Below are positions 35,354 through 44,390 of a DNA stretch of 64,000 bases, in pieces. Every line of letters starts with the position of its first letter. Within the stretch, counting starts at the first letter, position 1. The notes under the pieces were generated by a model, which searched no databases, had not been told where the DNA came from, and was given only the letters and a program-made list of their open reading frames with translations. The position numbers and the translations under genes were made by a program. The DNA is from an uncultured Candidatus Melainabacteria bacterium (lineage in GTDB: Bacteria; Cyanobacteriota; Vampirovibrionia; Gastranaerophilales; Gastranaerophilaceae): the NCBI GenBank assembly GCA_934726055.1, contig CAKVCZ010000010.1, positions 33,752 through 97,751 on the forward strand, read 5' to 3'.

Positions 35354-36247
35354 TTATTTCTTTTTTACTCTTACACCTTCAACTTCGTGAACATCTTGAA
35401 TAACTAAAAAAGCTTCAGGATCAATTTCTCTTATCAATTTTTTCATTGCCATTATATCTAAACGATTTATTACACAGTAAATAATATTCATTTCTTTACC
35501 CGAATAACCGCCTTTTCCCTTTTGATAAGTAACACTTATATCAAGTTCCTTTATTATTGCATCTCCAATTTCTTTAGGATAATTAGATATAATTAATGCC
35601 GATTTTGAACCGTTTACACCTTCTAAAACTGTATCTATAACCTTATATGCGACAAAATATGTCAAAATAGAATACATAGCACTGTCCCAACCGTATAAAG
35701 TACCAGCAGCTGTATAAATAAAGAAATTACAAAACATTATAATTTCACCGACAGAATATCCTATTTTTTTTGAAAGTTTAATAGCCAAAATTTCAGTACC
35801 GTCAAGTGCAGCCCCATTTTTTAGGATAAGCCCTACACCAAGCCCCAAAATCATACCACCAAAAACAGTTGCTAAAAGCGGAGCTTGAGTTATTTGGTTA
35901 TGTGAAAAAATATTTACAAATATTGCAAGTATAGAAACTCCATACAAAACATTCATAACAAAAACTTTTCCATTTTTTTGCATTAAGATATAAATTAAAA
36001 ATGGCAAGTTAATACATAGAATTACAACACCTAAATTCCAAGTGGTAATTTTACTTACCATCATTGATATACCAATTACACCACCATCGATAATATCATT
36101 TGGCAATAAAAAACATTCTAAAGCAAATGCCGCAATAATTGCACCCAATGCTATTATTGTGTATTTTGAGAAATATTCTACAAAAATTTGCAATTTACCT
36201 TTCTTTTTTTCAGTTTTTTTCATCTTCTTTTTTGTAAATAATGCCAT
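35354..36247 (-). CDS. YitT family membrane protein (DUF161/DUF2179)
   Basis: 297 residues. About five to six hydrophobic segments (first at about 26-50, LECFLLPNDIIDGGVIGISM motif) form the YitT membrane domain. The C-terminal cytosolic DUF2179 part holds YSGKEMNIIYCVINRLD and FLVIQDVHEVEGVRV. The family function is unknown; DUF2179 has been suggested to bind a ligand. Its ATG overlaps the cdaA stop (TAATG), so it is translationally coupled to the c-di-AMP cyclase. That link makes it a candidate c-di-AMP-related membrane protein. Confidence 0.87.
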   Translation of the reverse strand: MALFTKKKMKKTEKKKGKLQIFVEYFSKYTIIALGAIIAAFALECFLLPNDIIDGGVIGISMMVSKITTWNLGVVILCINLPFLIYILMQKNGKVFVMNVLYGVSILAIFVNIFSHNQITQAPLLATVFGGMILGLGVGLILKNGAALDGTEILAIKLSKKIGYSVGEIIMFCNFFIYTAAGTLYGWDSAMYSILTYFVAYKVIDTVLEGVNGSKSALIISNYPKEIGDAIIKELDISVTYQKGKGGYSGKEMNIIYCVINRLDIMAMKKLIREIDPEAFLVIQDVHEVEGVRVKKK

Positions 36248-37152
36248 TACTTATCCAACTCATTCTTTTTAATCGTTATTAAACTGTCTATCTTAAAGAT
36301 TGTTTTTTGGTTTTGAGGTTCAGTTTCCTTTTTTAATCCCAAAATATTTTCTAAATCAACCTTTAAAGTAGCTAAATCTTCATATTTTTTCAATGCTCCA
36401 TCCATAGAAACCGAAACGTTACCTGTTTCTTCGGAAACAACCAGACAAGCACAATCGCTAACTTCAGTAACACCAATTGCAGCACGATGTCTTGTTCCGT
36501 AACGCCAACTTAATTTTGGATCTTCTGTTAATGGCAACAAAACACCCGCTGAATGAATCTTAAAATTCTTTATAACCATTGCACCATCATGCAACGGAGT
36601 GTTTGGGTGAAATATTGTTAATATCAATTCTGTTGAAATATCTGCATTTATCTTTGTACCAACATCAAAATAAGCAGATGTTTCTATTGCATTTTGAAAA
36701 ACAATCAACGCACCAATTTTGTTTTTTGATAAATATTTAACCGCTTCTATTAATTCCTTGATAATATCAATGTTAACTTCTTTTTTTGAATGAGTAGTAA
36801 TTAATTCATTAAAAAAACCGCCTTGACCTAAATAACCTAAAATTCTCCTAAGTTCCGGCTGAAAAATTACAATCAAACTTAAAGCAATAAACATTACTAA
36901 AGTTCTTATAAACATTCCCAAAATATTCAAGTCAATTTTAATTAAAATCTCTGAAAAAGCCCATGCCAGAACCAAAAATAAAATTCCTTTTACTAATTTT
37001 TCAGATGCTGTATTTTTTATGAACTTCTTATATATAGCGAACAATACTGATAGTATAATTAAAATTTCCGTAACATCAATCCAACTTAGATTAAACGTCC
37101 AGTCGAATGAATTTAGTTGAGTTTCAAAAAACTTGAATATATTATTTAGCAT
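36247..37152 (-). CDS. cdaA: Diadenylate cyclase CdaA
   Basis: 301 residues. Three N-terminal hydrophobic segments (about 22-85) anchor it in the membrane, followed by the DAC (DisA_N) domain. The catalytic motifs PLHDGAMVIKN (about 187-197) and YGTRHRAAIG (about 220-229) are intact, so c-di-AMP synthesis from two ATP is expected. CdaA usually pairs with cdaR and glmM, but here it lies between lysA and yitT with single-base TAATG overlaps at both ends. This arrangement is unusual. Confidence 0.93.
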   Translation of the reverse strand: MLNNIFKFFETQLNSFDWTFNLSWIDVTEILIILSVLFAIYKKFIKNTASEKLVKGILFLVLAWAFSEILIKIDLNILGMFIRTLVMFIALSLIVIFQPELRRILGYLGQGGFFNELITTHSKKEVNIDIIKELIEAVKYLSKNKIGALIVFQNAIETSAYFDVGTKINADISTELILTIFHPNTPLHDGAMVIKNFKIHSAGVLLPLTEDPKLSWRYGTRHRAAIGVTEVSDCACLVVSEETGNVSVSMDGALKKYEDLATLKVDLENILGLKKETEPQNQKTIFKIDSLITIKKNELDK

Positions 37153-38480
37153 TATTTTAACCTACTTGGAATTACATCATTTCTAACGATATCTTCGAAA
37201 GATTCTCTCTTTATTATAATATCAAAATCACCGGAATTTACAAGTACCATAGCAGGCTTTTTTGTTCTATTATAATTACTGGACATAGAATAATTATATG
37301 CCCCTGTGTTATACACGCAAAGTACATCACCGGCATTTAACTCAGGCATTTCAATATCTTTACCTAAAATATCTCCGGATTCACAGTACTTCCCTGCTAT
37401 TGTAATCTTTTTTAAATTTTTATTCTCTTTTTTATTTACAACTTCAAAACAATAATCCGCCTGATACATACTTGGACGAGGATTATCTGCCATACCGCCA
37501 TCTACTGCAACGTATTTTCTACCGTTTGGAACTTGTTTTTGACTTCCAACTGTGTATAATGTAACCCCAGAAGTTGATATTATGCTTCTACCAGGTTCTA
37601 AATAGATTTTTGGATATGCCATATTCAACTCTGCACAAGTCGTTTTTATAGAATCTATAATAACCTCAGCAATTTCATAAATTGAAGGAGGAGCATCTTC
37701 TTCTATATATTTAACGCCTAATCCGCCACCTATATTAATTTCATTCAATTCTAAACTATATTTTTGATTAATTCTTACCAACTCTTTTATTAATATTTCA
37801 ACTTCGTCGTAATATACTTGAGTTTCAAATATTTGTGAACCAATATGTGCGTGTAATCCTTTTAAATTTAAATTTTTGTAGCTTTTATTGATATTATCAA
37901 TTGCAGTATCGATTTGGGCTAAATCAAATCCAAATTTAGAATCCAAATTTCCTGTCTGAATATATTCATGAGTATGACATTCAATTCCCGGAGTAATGCG
38001 TAATAGAATATTTGCTACCTTTGAATACTTATTCGCAATTTTATTTAACAATGATAATTCATAAAAATTATCAACAGAGATACGGCCAACACCATATTTG
38101 ATAGCTAATTCCAGTTCCTCTTCAGACTTATTACTACCATTAAATAAAACGTTTTCCATATTCACTCCGGCATTGTGTACCGTGTAAATTTCTCCGCCCG
38201 AAACAACATCAAAACCAAAACCTTCATCTGCAACTATTTTTGCAATAGCTGAAGTACATAAAGCTTTTGAAGCATACATAAAATTAACATTCTTATAACC
38301 ATCAAAAGCTTCTTTATAATCTTTACAAACGGATCTCAACGTCGTTTCATCAATTACATACAAAGGAGTACCACATTTGTTTGCTAAATCAACTAAATCA
38401 CAACCGCCAATTTCTAAATTATTGTTCTCATTTATCTTTGCCGTTATTGGTTTAATAGATTGATTAATACTACTTTTCAT
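37152..38480 (-). CDS. lysA: Diaminopimelate decarboxylase
   Basis: 442-residue PLP enzyme forming L-lysine from meso-diaminopimelate. The PLP Lys lies in FMYASKALCTSA (about residue 71). HIGSQIFE, EPGRSIIS and the catalytic Cys in KYCESGDILG match LysA. Normal length. Its stop overlaps the cdaA start (TAATG), so it heads the lysA-cdaA-yitT operon. The link fits the shared peptidoglycan precursor (DAP). GGAG precedes the ATG. Confidence 0.95.
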   Translation of the reverse strand: MKSSINQSIKPITAKINENNNLEIGGCDLVDLANKCGTPLYVIDETTLRSVCKDYKEAFDGYKNVNFMYASKALCTSAIAKIVADEGFGFDVVSGGEIYTVHNAGVNMENVLFNGSNKSEEELELAIKYGVGRISVDNFYELSLLNKIANKYSKVANILLRITPGIECHTHEYIQTGNLDSKFGFDLAQIDTAIDNINKSYKNLNLKGLHAHIGSQIFETQVYYDEVEILIKELVRINQKYSLELNEINIGGGLGVKYIEEDAPPSIYEIAEVIIDSIKTTCAELNMAYPKIYLEPGRSIISTSGVTLYTVGSQKQVPNGRKYVAVDGGMADNPRPSMYQADYCFEVVNKKENKNLKKITIAGKYCESGDILGKDIEMPELNAGDVLCVYNTGAYNYSMSSNYNRTKKPAMVLVNSGDFDIIIKRESFEDIVRNDVIPSRLK

Positions 38481-38558
38481 AACACTCCTTTTTCTTTATT
38501 TTATATGATAAAACATCAAATTGCAATAAATAAGCGTGAATTTTTATAAAATAAATTC

Positions 38559-38587
38559 TTGCACATAAAGATACTATTTTGTATAAT
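38559..38587 (+). promoter_or_regulatory. Sigma-70-type promoter of rpiB-rsfS
   Basis: TTGCAC (38559-38564), 17-base spacer and TATAAT (38582-38587), 21 bases before the rpiB start codon. The AAGGAG ribosome-binding site follows. Confidence 0.75.
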
Positions 38588-38608
38588 GTAAAAAAAAGGA
38601 GAAAACAA

Positions 38609-39043
38609 ATGACAAAAATAGCTATCGGATCAGATCATGGCGGATTTAATTTAAAAAATACGATAAAAAAACATTTGGAAAATAAAGGATACGAAGTTCA
38701 AGATTTTGGAACTTACTCGACAGATTCCTGTGATTATCCGGTTTATGCAAAAGCCGTTGCTAAAAGTGTAGCTAAAGGCGAAAATGAAAAAGGCATAATT
38801 GTTTGCGGTTCAGGAATTGGAGTTTCAATTGCAGCAAACAAAGTAAAAGGCATAAGAGCTGCACTTTGCCATGAAAGTCATTCTGCAATGTTATCAAGAT
38901 TACACAATAACGCAAACGTTCTTTGCTTAGGGGAAAGAATTACAGGAGAATCTCTAGCCCTTGATATTGTTGATACTTGGTTAAAAAGTGAATATGAAGG
39001 CGGAAGACATCAAAAAAGAATAGATATGTTGGATGAAGAATAA
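38609..39043 (+). CDS. rpiB: Ribose-5-phosphate isomerase B
   Basis: 144 residues, normal for RpiB/LacAB. It starts KIAIGSDHGGFNLKN (catalytic Asp-His region). The nucleophile Cys is in GIIVCGSGIGVSIAANK (about residue 66), and LCHES...SRLHNNANVLCLGER follows. It interconverts ribose- and ribulose-5-phosphate in the pentose phosphate pathway, complementing the transketolase at the left of the window. AAGGAG lies upstream of the ATG; an earlier TTG is not used. The stop overlaps rsfS (TAATG). Confidence 0.93.
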   Translation: MTKIAIGSDHGGFNLKNTIKKHLENKGYEVQDFGTYSTDSCDYPVYAKAVAKSVAKGENEKGIIVCGSGIGVSIAANKVKGIRAALCHESHSAMLSRLHNNANVLCLGERITGESLALDIVDTWLKSEYEGGRHQKRIDMLDEE

Positions 39044-39453
39044 TGACAGAACAATTAAATTCAGATAAATTTGCATGTATAGTTGCCAGAATCCTTGACG
39101 ATAAATTGGCAAAGGATATTTCCGTATTAAACATAAGCCAAGTTTCATCTCTCGCTGATTATTTTGTTATATGTTCAGCAGAATCTTCAACTCAAGTTAA
39201 GGCCTTAACCGGAAATTTAAAAGAAAAAATTAAAAATTTATTTCAAAGACTTCCTAACGGAGAAGAAAATGATTTAAAAAACAGATGGAATCTCTTAGAT
39301 TATGGTGATGTTGTAGTTCACGTATTGCAAAAAGACGAACGAGAAACCTATGCAATTGAAAAATTTTGGAGTCATGCCTTCAGTGTTGATGAAAAAACTT
39401 GGATGGAGCAATCTGAAGAATATTCTGAATATAATAATAACAAAGTAAACTAA
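39043..39453 (+). CDS. rsfS: Ribosomal silencing factor RsfS
   Basis: 136 residues of the RsfS/DUF143 (Iojap) family. Family motifs include LADYFVICSAESSTQVKAL (about 43-61), ending WNLLDYGDVVVHV (about 86-98). It binds ribosomal protein uL14 and blocks subunit joining under starvation. It begins inside the rpiB stop codon (TAATG). The C-terminal tail (EEYSEYNNNKVN) is slightly longer than usual. Confidence 0.9.
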   Translation: MTEQLNSDKFACIVARILDDKLAKDISVLNISQVSSLADYFVICSAESSTQVKALTGNLKEKIKNLFQRLPNGEENDLKNRWNLLDYGDVVVHVLQKDERETYAIEKFWSHAFSVDEKTWMEQSEEYSEYNNNKVN

Positions 39454-39524
39454 TAAATTACTTTACTTACAAAAAATTATGGTGTAAAATATAATCGACA
39501 GTATATATAAAAAGAGTGGTGTTT

Positions 39525-40634
39525 ATGGCTAATGAATTATACAACAAAGAACATTTAACAGATGAAATGCAAAAACAAGTACAACAAGATTTGAACAGTA
39601 CTATTTTAGCAATGGCACAAGATCCTTCTAATGCAGAAAATTACCATAATTTGGCAAAATTATACGCAATGAATAATAGTTTTGACAAAGTTATTTCTGT
39701 ATATGAAAGCTTGTTAAATATTCATCCTGATGATTCTCAAGCTCTATTGAATTTGGGAAGTATTTATTTCTTTGATAAAGAATACAAAAAAGCTTTGAAT
39801 TATTACAATGAAGCAATGAAATATGATCCTGAAAATTATCTTGTATATTTCAATTTAGGTAACACTTATGCTGAAATGAAAAATTTTGCTAAAGCTCTTC
39901 ATTTCTACAACAAATCATTGGATTTATACTCTCTTAATCCTGAAATTTACAACGCTATTGCTCTTTTATATCACGATTATGAAGATTATATCGAATCTAA
40001 AGCATATTATGAAAAGGCACTATCGCTTGATCCGGATAACTTGACTTCTCATGTTGATTTGGGTAATATTTACTTCAAATTATTTGATTACGATAATGCA
40101 CTAAAACATTATTTGAGAGTACATGAACTTAATCCGCAAAACAAGACTGTTGCTATTTGTATTGCAAATACATACTCACTTATGAAAGATGAAGAAAATT
40201 CGGATAAATTCTTTGAAATTTCATTGGCTATTCCTGGAGATAATTACAAAACTTATATATGCTATGCAATTTCTAAATCTGATTTCAAAAAGAGTAAAGA
40301 AGCTTATGATTTGTATCAAAGAGCTATTATGGAAGATCCTAAGAAAATTAACGCATACATCTTACTTGGTAATATGCATGCAAATACAAAAGATTTTGCA
40401 AAGGCTCTTGAATATTATAACAAAGCATTGGAAATTGCACCAAATGATGCAAGCATACACGTTTTAATTGCAAACACATACTTTATGAACAATAAAGCGG
40501 AAGAAGCGTTAAAATCTTACAGATATGCAGTAAATCTTGTGCCGGAAAATGATGAATATAAATTGGTTTATATTCAGTTATTAGAAGACTACATTGAAAT
40601 ATTAAGGAAGGAAGAAGAACTGGAACATGCATAG
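39525..40634 (+). CDS. TPR-repeat protein
   Basis: 369 residues consisting almost entirely of tandem tetratricopeptide repeats (about nine), such as YKKALNYYNEAMKYDPENYL, FAKALHFYNKSLDLYSLNPE and FAKALEYYNKALEIAPNDA. No signal peptide is visible. It is probably a scaffold for protein complexes. The ATG at 39525 was preferred over a GTG three codons earlier. The last 8 bases overlap the next gene. TATAAT at 39490-39495 is a likely -10. Its operon includes a Tic20-like membrane protein, metY and an isochorismatase. Confidence 0.83.
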   Translation: MANELYNKEHLTDEMQKQVQQDLNSTILAMAQDPSNAENYHNLAKLYAMNNSFDKVISVYESLLNIHPDDSQALLNLGSIYFFDKEYKKALNYYNEAMKYDPENYLVYFNLGNTYAEMKNFAKALHFYNKSLDLYSLNPEIYNAIALLYHDYEDYIESKAYYEKALSLDPDNLTSHVDLGNIYFKLFDYDNALKHYLRVHELNPQNKTVAICIANTYSLMKDEENSDKFFEISLAIPGDNYKTYICYAISKSDFKKSKEAYDLYQRAIMEDPKKINAYILLGNMHANTKDFAKALEYYNKALEIAPNDASIHVLIANTYFMNNKAEEALKSYRYAVNLVPENDEYKLVYIQLLEDYIEILRKEEELEHA

Positions 40635-41052
40635 TCATAATAACTCCAGATATAATAACCCTTACTTAATAGAAAAACTTGTATCTGCTCTAAGTTATTT
40701 GACAGCAGGTTTAATAGGTTTTGTTTGGCTTTTGTTAGGTATATTTACAAAATCAAACCTAAGACCTTTTTTGAAATACCACATTTTTCAATCAATATTC
40801 TTGTCTATTGCATATTTTCTAGCAATCCAACTACTTGGAATGTTAGCATCTATAATTAATTTTATACCTTTAGTAAGAAATATTTTTTCAATGTTAATCT
40901 TCCCGCTAATAATTCCTGTTGTATTCGGATTTTCAATTATACAAATTTTAATCTATACAGTTATATTATACCTTGTATTGACCTCACTAATGGGCAGATA
41001 CAGCTATCTGCCTTGGATTTCAGATATTATAAAAATGAATGTAAGGAACTAA
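40627..41052 (+). CDS. Multi-spanning membrane protein, possibly Tic20-like
   Basis: 141 residues with four hydrophobic segments (about 18-39, 53-76, 83-105 and 108-125). The stretch TKSNLRPFLKYHIFQSIFLSI (about 42-62) resembles the first-helix signature of Tic20-family proteins of cyanobacteria and chloroplasts (RFxRFHxxQAILL). A DUF4870-type protein is an alternative. If Tic20-like, it would fit the cyanobacterial-sister placement. It overlaps the TPR gene upstream and is one base before metY, so it is in one operon. Confidence 0.55.
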   Translation: MHSHNNSRYNNPYLIEKLVSALSYLTAGLIGFVWLLLGIFTKSNLRPFLKYHIFQSIFLSIAYFLAIQLLGMLASIINFIPLVRNIFSMLIFPLIIPVVFGFSIIQILIYTVILYLVLTSLMGRYSYLPWISDIIKMNVRN

Positions 41053-41053
41053 T

Positions 41054-42328
41054 ATGAAATTTGACACAATTTGCGTGCAAGGAGCACATAATCCGGCAGA
41101 GAACAGAAATACTCCACCGGTTCCGGTGTATCTGACAACTGCATTTAGTTTTGATAGTGTTCAATATTCTGCGGATTTGTTTGATTTAAAAGCCTCAGGA
41201 GATATCTACACAAGACTTTCTAACCCTACAACAAGCACTCTTGAAGCTCGTTTGGCAGCCATAGAAGGCGGTGTTGGAGCTTTGGCTGTATCTTCTGGAC
41301 AATCAGCCTCTCTACTTGCAATATTAAATATAGCAAAATCTGGTGAAGAAATTGTTGCATCAACAAATATGTATGGAGGAACGGTTAATTTATTAAACGT
41401 TACCTTGCGGAAAATGGGAATTACAACAAATTTTGTAACCTCTGATAATCCAAAAGATTATGAAGACAAAATTACAGACAAAACTCGCTGCATTTTTGTT
41501 GAAATGCTAAATAATCCATCTTTGAAAATTGCAGATGTTGAAAATATTGCAAAAATAGCACATAAACACAACATCCCACTAATTGTTGATAACACTATTC
41601 CTTCCCCATATTTATGTCAGCCAATCAAATGGGGAGCAGATATAGTTGTTCATTCACTAACAAAATACATATGCGGACACGGAACATCTATGGGCGGAGT
41701 TATAATTGACAGCGGAAACTTTGACTGGATAAAATCAGGAAAATTCCCTGAACTAACAGAACCAGATGAAAGTTATCATGGAATTAAATATGTTGAAAGT
41801 TTTGGAAATTCTGCATTTATAGTTAAAGCCAGAGCACAATTAATAAGGGATTTGGGCACTTGTATCAGCCCAATGAATTCTTTTTTAATTATGCAAGGTT
41901 TAGAAACTCTTTCTCTTAGAATGGAAAGGCTTTCCAAAACCGCATTGGCTGTTGCAAAATTTTTGGAAAACAATCCTAACGTAACATGGGTGAATTACCC
42001 TATGTTAGAAAACAACAAATATTATAAACTTGCACAAAAATATATGCCAAAAGGAGCATCATCCATCGTAAGTTTCGGAATAAAAAACGGTAAAAGTTCA
42101 GGTATTAAATTTATTGAAAGTTTAAAACTTCCAATTCATGCTACAAATATTGGAGATTCAAGAACTATCATTACATATCCTGCACTTACAACACATAGAC
42201 AACTTACGGAAGAACAAATGAATGAATGCGGAATCGGAACTGACTTTATGCGTCTTTCTGTCGGATTGGAAGATGTTGAAGATATTATTGAAGATTTGGA
42301 TAACGCACTGAAAATTTCACAACAATAA
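41054..42328 (+). CDS. metY: O-acetylhomoserine sulfhydrylase
   Basis: 424-residue PLP enzyme of the Cys/Met metabolism family. The long MetY form begins DTICVQGAHNPAENRNTPPVPVY. The PLP Lys is in VHSLTKYICGHGTSMGGVI (about 204). LSNPT motifs (TRLSNPTTSTLEARLAAIEGG) and C-terminal DFMRLSVGLEDVEDIIEDL are typical. It makes homocysteine from O-acetylhomoserine and sulfide. AAGGA precedes the ATG, one base after the previous stop. Confidence 0.93.
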   Translation: MKFDTICVQGAHNPAENRNTPPVPVYLTTAFSFDSVQYSADLFDLKASGDIYTRLSNPTTSTLEARLAAIEGGVGALAVSSGQSASLLAILNIAKSGEEIVASTNMYGGTVNLLNVTLRKMGITTNFVTSDNPKDYEDKITDKTRCIFVEMLNNPSLKIADVENIAKIAHKHNIPLIVDNTIPSPYLCQPIKWGADIVVHSLTKYICGHGTSMGGVIIDSGNFDWIKSGKFPELTEPDESYHGIKYVESFGNSAFIVKARAQLIRDLGTCISPMNSFLIMQGLETLSLRMERLSKTALAVAKFLENNPNVTWVNYPMLENNKYYKLAQKYMPKGASSIVSFGIKNGKSSGIKFIESLKLPIHATNIGDSRTIITYPALTTHRQLTEEQMNECGIGTDFMRLSVGLEDVEDIIEDLDNALKISQQ

Positions 42329-42337
42329 GGAGATTTT

Positions 42338-42883
42338 ATGAACACACTAAATCAAAACGATTGCTTACTTATTTTGATAGATATTCAAGAAAAACTTGTT
42401 GCAATGCTTGAAAAGAATACGGTTGTAAAACAATCTACAATACTTTTAAAAGCAGCAAATATATTAAATATACCATCAATAGTAACTGAACAATATTCTC
42501 AAGGACTTGGCTCTACTGTTGATTACCTACAAGAACAAATAAAAGATAAAAATGAAATATTTGAGAAAACAGCTTTTTCAGCAGTTAAAGATGATGGCTT
42601 TTTGGATAAAGTAAAATCATACGGCAAAAAGCAAATTATTATTGGTGGAATTGAATCGCATATTTGTGTTCATCAAACTGTTGCAGATTTACTTGAAAAT
42701 GGTTTTGAAGTTTATGTTGTCAAAGATGCATGTGCCAGCAGGAAAAAAGATAACTTTAAAAATGCAATTCGTTTAATGCGTCAAAACGGTGCAAAAATCG
42801 CAGATACTGAAATTGTATTGTTTGAACTGCTAAAAACATCTAAACATCCTAATTTCAAAGAAATACAAGCTTTAATCAAATAA
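42338..42883 (+). CDS. Isochorismatase-like hydrolase
   Basis: 181 residues of the cysteine hydrolase (nicotinamidase/isochorismatase) superfamily. Catalytic Asp is in LLILIDIQEKL (about residue 14), Lys in IFEKTAFSAV, and Cys in IGGIESHICVHQTV (about 110). The Cys is followed by Val-His rather than the common Val, as in YcaC-type hydrolases. The substrate is unclear. AAGGAG precedes the ATG. It is the last gene before a hairpin terminator. Confidence 0.83.
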   Translation: MNTLNQNDCLLILIDIQEKLVAMLEKNTVVKQSTILLKAANILNIPSIVTEQYSQGLGSTVDYLQEQIKDKNEIFEKTAFSAVKDDGFLDKVKSYGKKQIIIGGIESHICVHQTVADLLENGFEVYVVKDACASRKKDNFKNAIRLMRQNGAKIADTEIVLFELLKTSKHPNFKEIQALIK

Positions 42884-42902
42884 TAAAAAATGTTTTTTAC
42901 AC

Positions 42903-42935
42903 AAATCGACGGATTTACTTGCAATCCGTCGATTT
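42903..42935. terminator. Intrinsic terminator
   Basis: Perfect 13-bp stem AAATCGACGGATT (42903-42915) with its complement (42923-42935), loop of seven bases. It lies between the convergent isochorismatase and flippase genes. Confidence 0.82.
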
Positions 42936-42951
42936 ATTATTGTATTACATT

Positions 42952-44388
42952 TTATAATATATATTTTTTCAATTTTTGAACAACAACAAAATAGAATATT
43001 ACAAAAATAAATACTTGTAACAACGTAGATACATTACTTTGCCATTTTATGAAAATTAAAGACAACACTAAGAAAATAGCAAAACAAACTAGAAAGCCTA
43101 AAAAGAAACATTTGAAAATTTTCTTTAAGTTCAAATAATCTAAATATCTAAATTTTACAAGGGAATTAAGAAGAGTTAAAACGAATATGGAAGTAACTAG
43201 AGAAATACTAAAGCCCAGTATTCCAAATTTTGAAATCAAAATAAGATTCAAAATAACTGAAAATATGGCAACTAAAAGACTTATTGTAGTTTCAATGTAG
43301 GTTTTATTTTTTAAATGGTATTTTATATTCATCAATTTCATAAATTCATGAATAAATATAGTCAAAGCACATGCAGGGAAAAGAATACCCAAATTAATAT
43401 ATTCTTCTCTAAACGCAAGTTGTGCTATTTTAAACGGATAAAAACAGAATATACAAACAAATGGAATAAAAATTAAAATATAGGAATTTAAAACTGATTC
43501 CATAAGCCCTTTAATAACACTACGTCTTTCAAATTTTTTAACAACCGTCGGAAATATTGCAAAATTTAATAGAGAAAACAACGGTGCAAGTGCATTTGTT
43601 ACAAAAAACCACGCAGTACCAACAATTGCAGTATTGATAAAATCTTTATTTTGCTGGAAAACAAATTTCCCAAAATGAAGAACAACCCAAATGCACACAC
43701 TCGTAATAACCAAAGGAATTGCGTAAATAAATATATTTTTTAATATTTTTTTGTCAAAACAAAATCTAATATTTTCTTTAAATTTTAATCTATACAGAAT
43801 AAATATATCAATAAAAGATATTGCAAAAGTCATTGCAATAATAATAGATGAAACATTATCTATAAAATGAGTATAGGCAAAAAACAATAATAATAAAGAA
43901 ATTTGATACACTATTATTGATACAGTGTATAAAAATGGCATTTTAAGTACACGCAATATTTGATACAACATTTGACGAATACCACAAGGTATTACCAAAA
44001 TTAATGTTATTAAAAATATGTACGGAGGGACAAAAAAACTTTTTGCAACAATATCTTTAAAAATAAAATATGACAAAAATATTATCAGAAATGATATTAA
44101 TTCAATTGTCATAATACAAGAAAAAAATTTATCCGTTTCTTTCCATTTTTTATATCTTGAATAAAATCGCAAAACAGCTTTTGCAATCCAATCTGTTGAC
44201 ATTGTGCACACAAGATTTAATATTCCAATACTTATTTGAAAAACACTCATTTCTGCTGTTGACAAAAAATACGCAAAAATCGGAACTATAACCAATGAAT
44301 TTAAAACAACAAAAATTCTCGATGGAAGATATTTCAAAAAAGTTTTTATAACTACATCATAATTACGTAATTTTGCAACGCTTAGCAT
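42952..44388 (-). CDS. Polysaccharide-type flippase (MOP/Wzx family)
   Basis: 478-residue membrane protein with about 12 to 14 hydrophobic segments, consistent with a Wzx-like lipid-linked oligosaccharide flippase. Family-type regions include SRIFVVLNSLVIVPIFAYFL (about 22-41) and an early IGILNLVCTMSTDWIAKAVL. It lies two bases after valS, so it is co-transcribed with that gene. Neighbouring glycosyltransferases support a surface polysaccharide role. Confidence 0.82.
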   Translation of the reverse strand: MLSVAKLRNYDVVIKTFLKYLPSRIFVVLNSLVIVPIFAYFLSTAEMSVFQISIGILNLVCTMSTDWIAKAVLRFYSRYKKWKETDKFFSCIMTIELISFLIIFLSYFIFKDIVAKSFFVPPYIFLITLILVIPCGIRQMLYQILRVLKMPFLYTVSIIVYQISLLLLFFAYTHFIDNVSSIIIAMTFAISFIDIFILYRLKFKENIRFCFDKKILKNIFIYAIPLVITSVCIWVVLHFGKFVFQQNKDFINTAIVGTAWFFVTNALAPLFSLLNFAIFPTVVKKFERRSVIKGLMESVLNSYILIFIPFVCIFCFYPFKIAQLAFREEYINLGILFPACALTIFIHEFMKLMNIKYHLKNKTYIETTISLLVAIFSVILNLILISKFGILGFSISLVTSIFVLTLLNSLVKFRYLDYLNLKKIFKCFFLGFLVCFAIFLVLSLIFIKWQSNVSTLLQVFIFVIFYFVVVQKLKKYIL

Positions 44389-44390
44389 AC

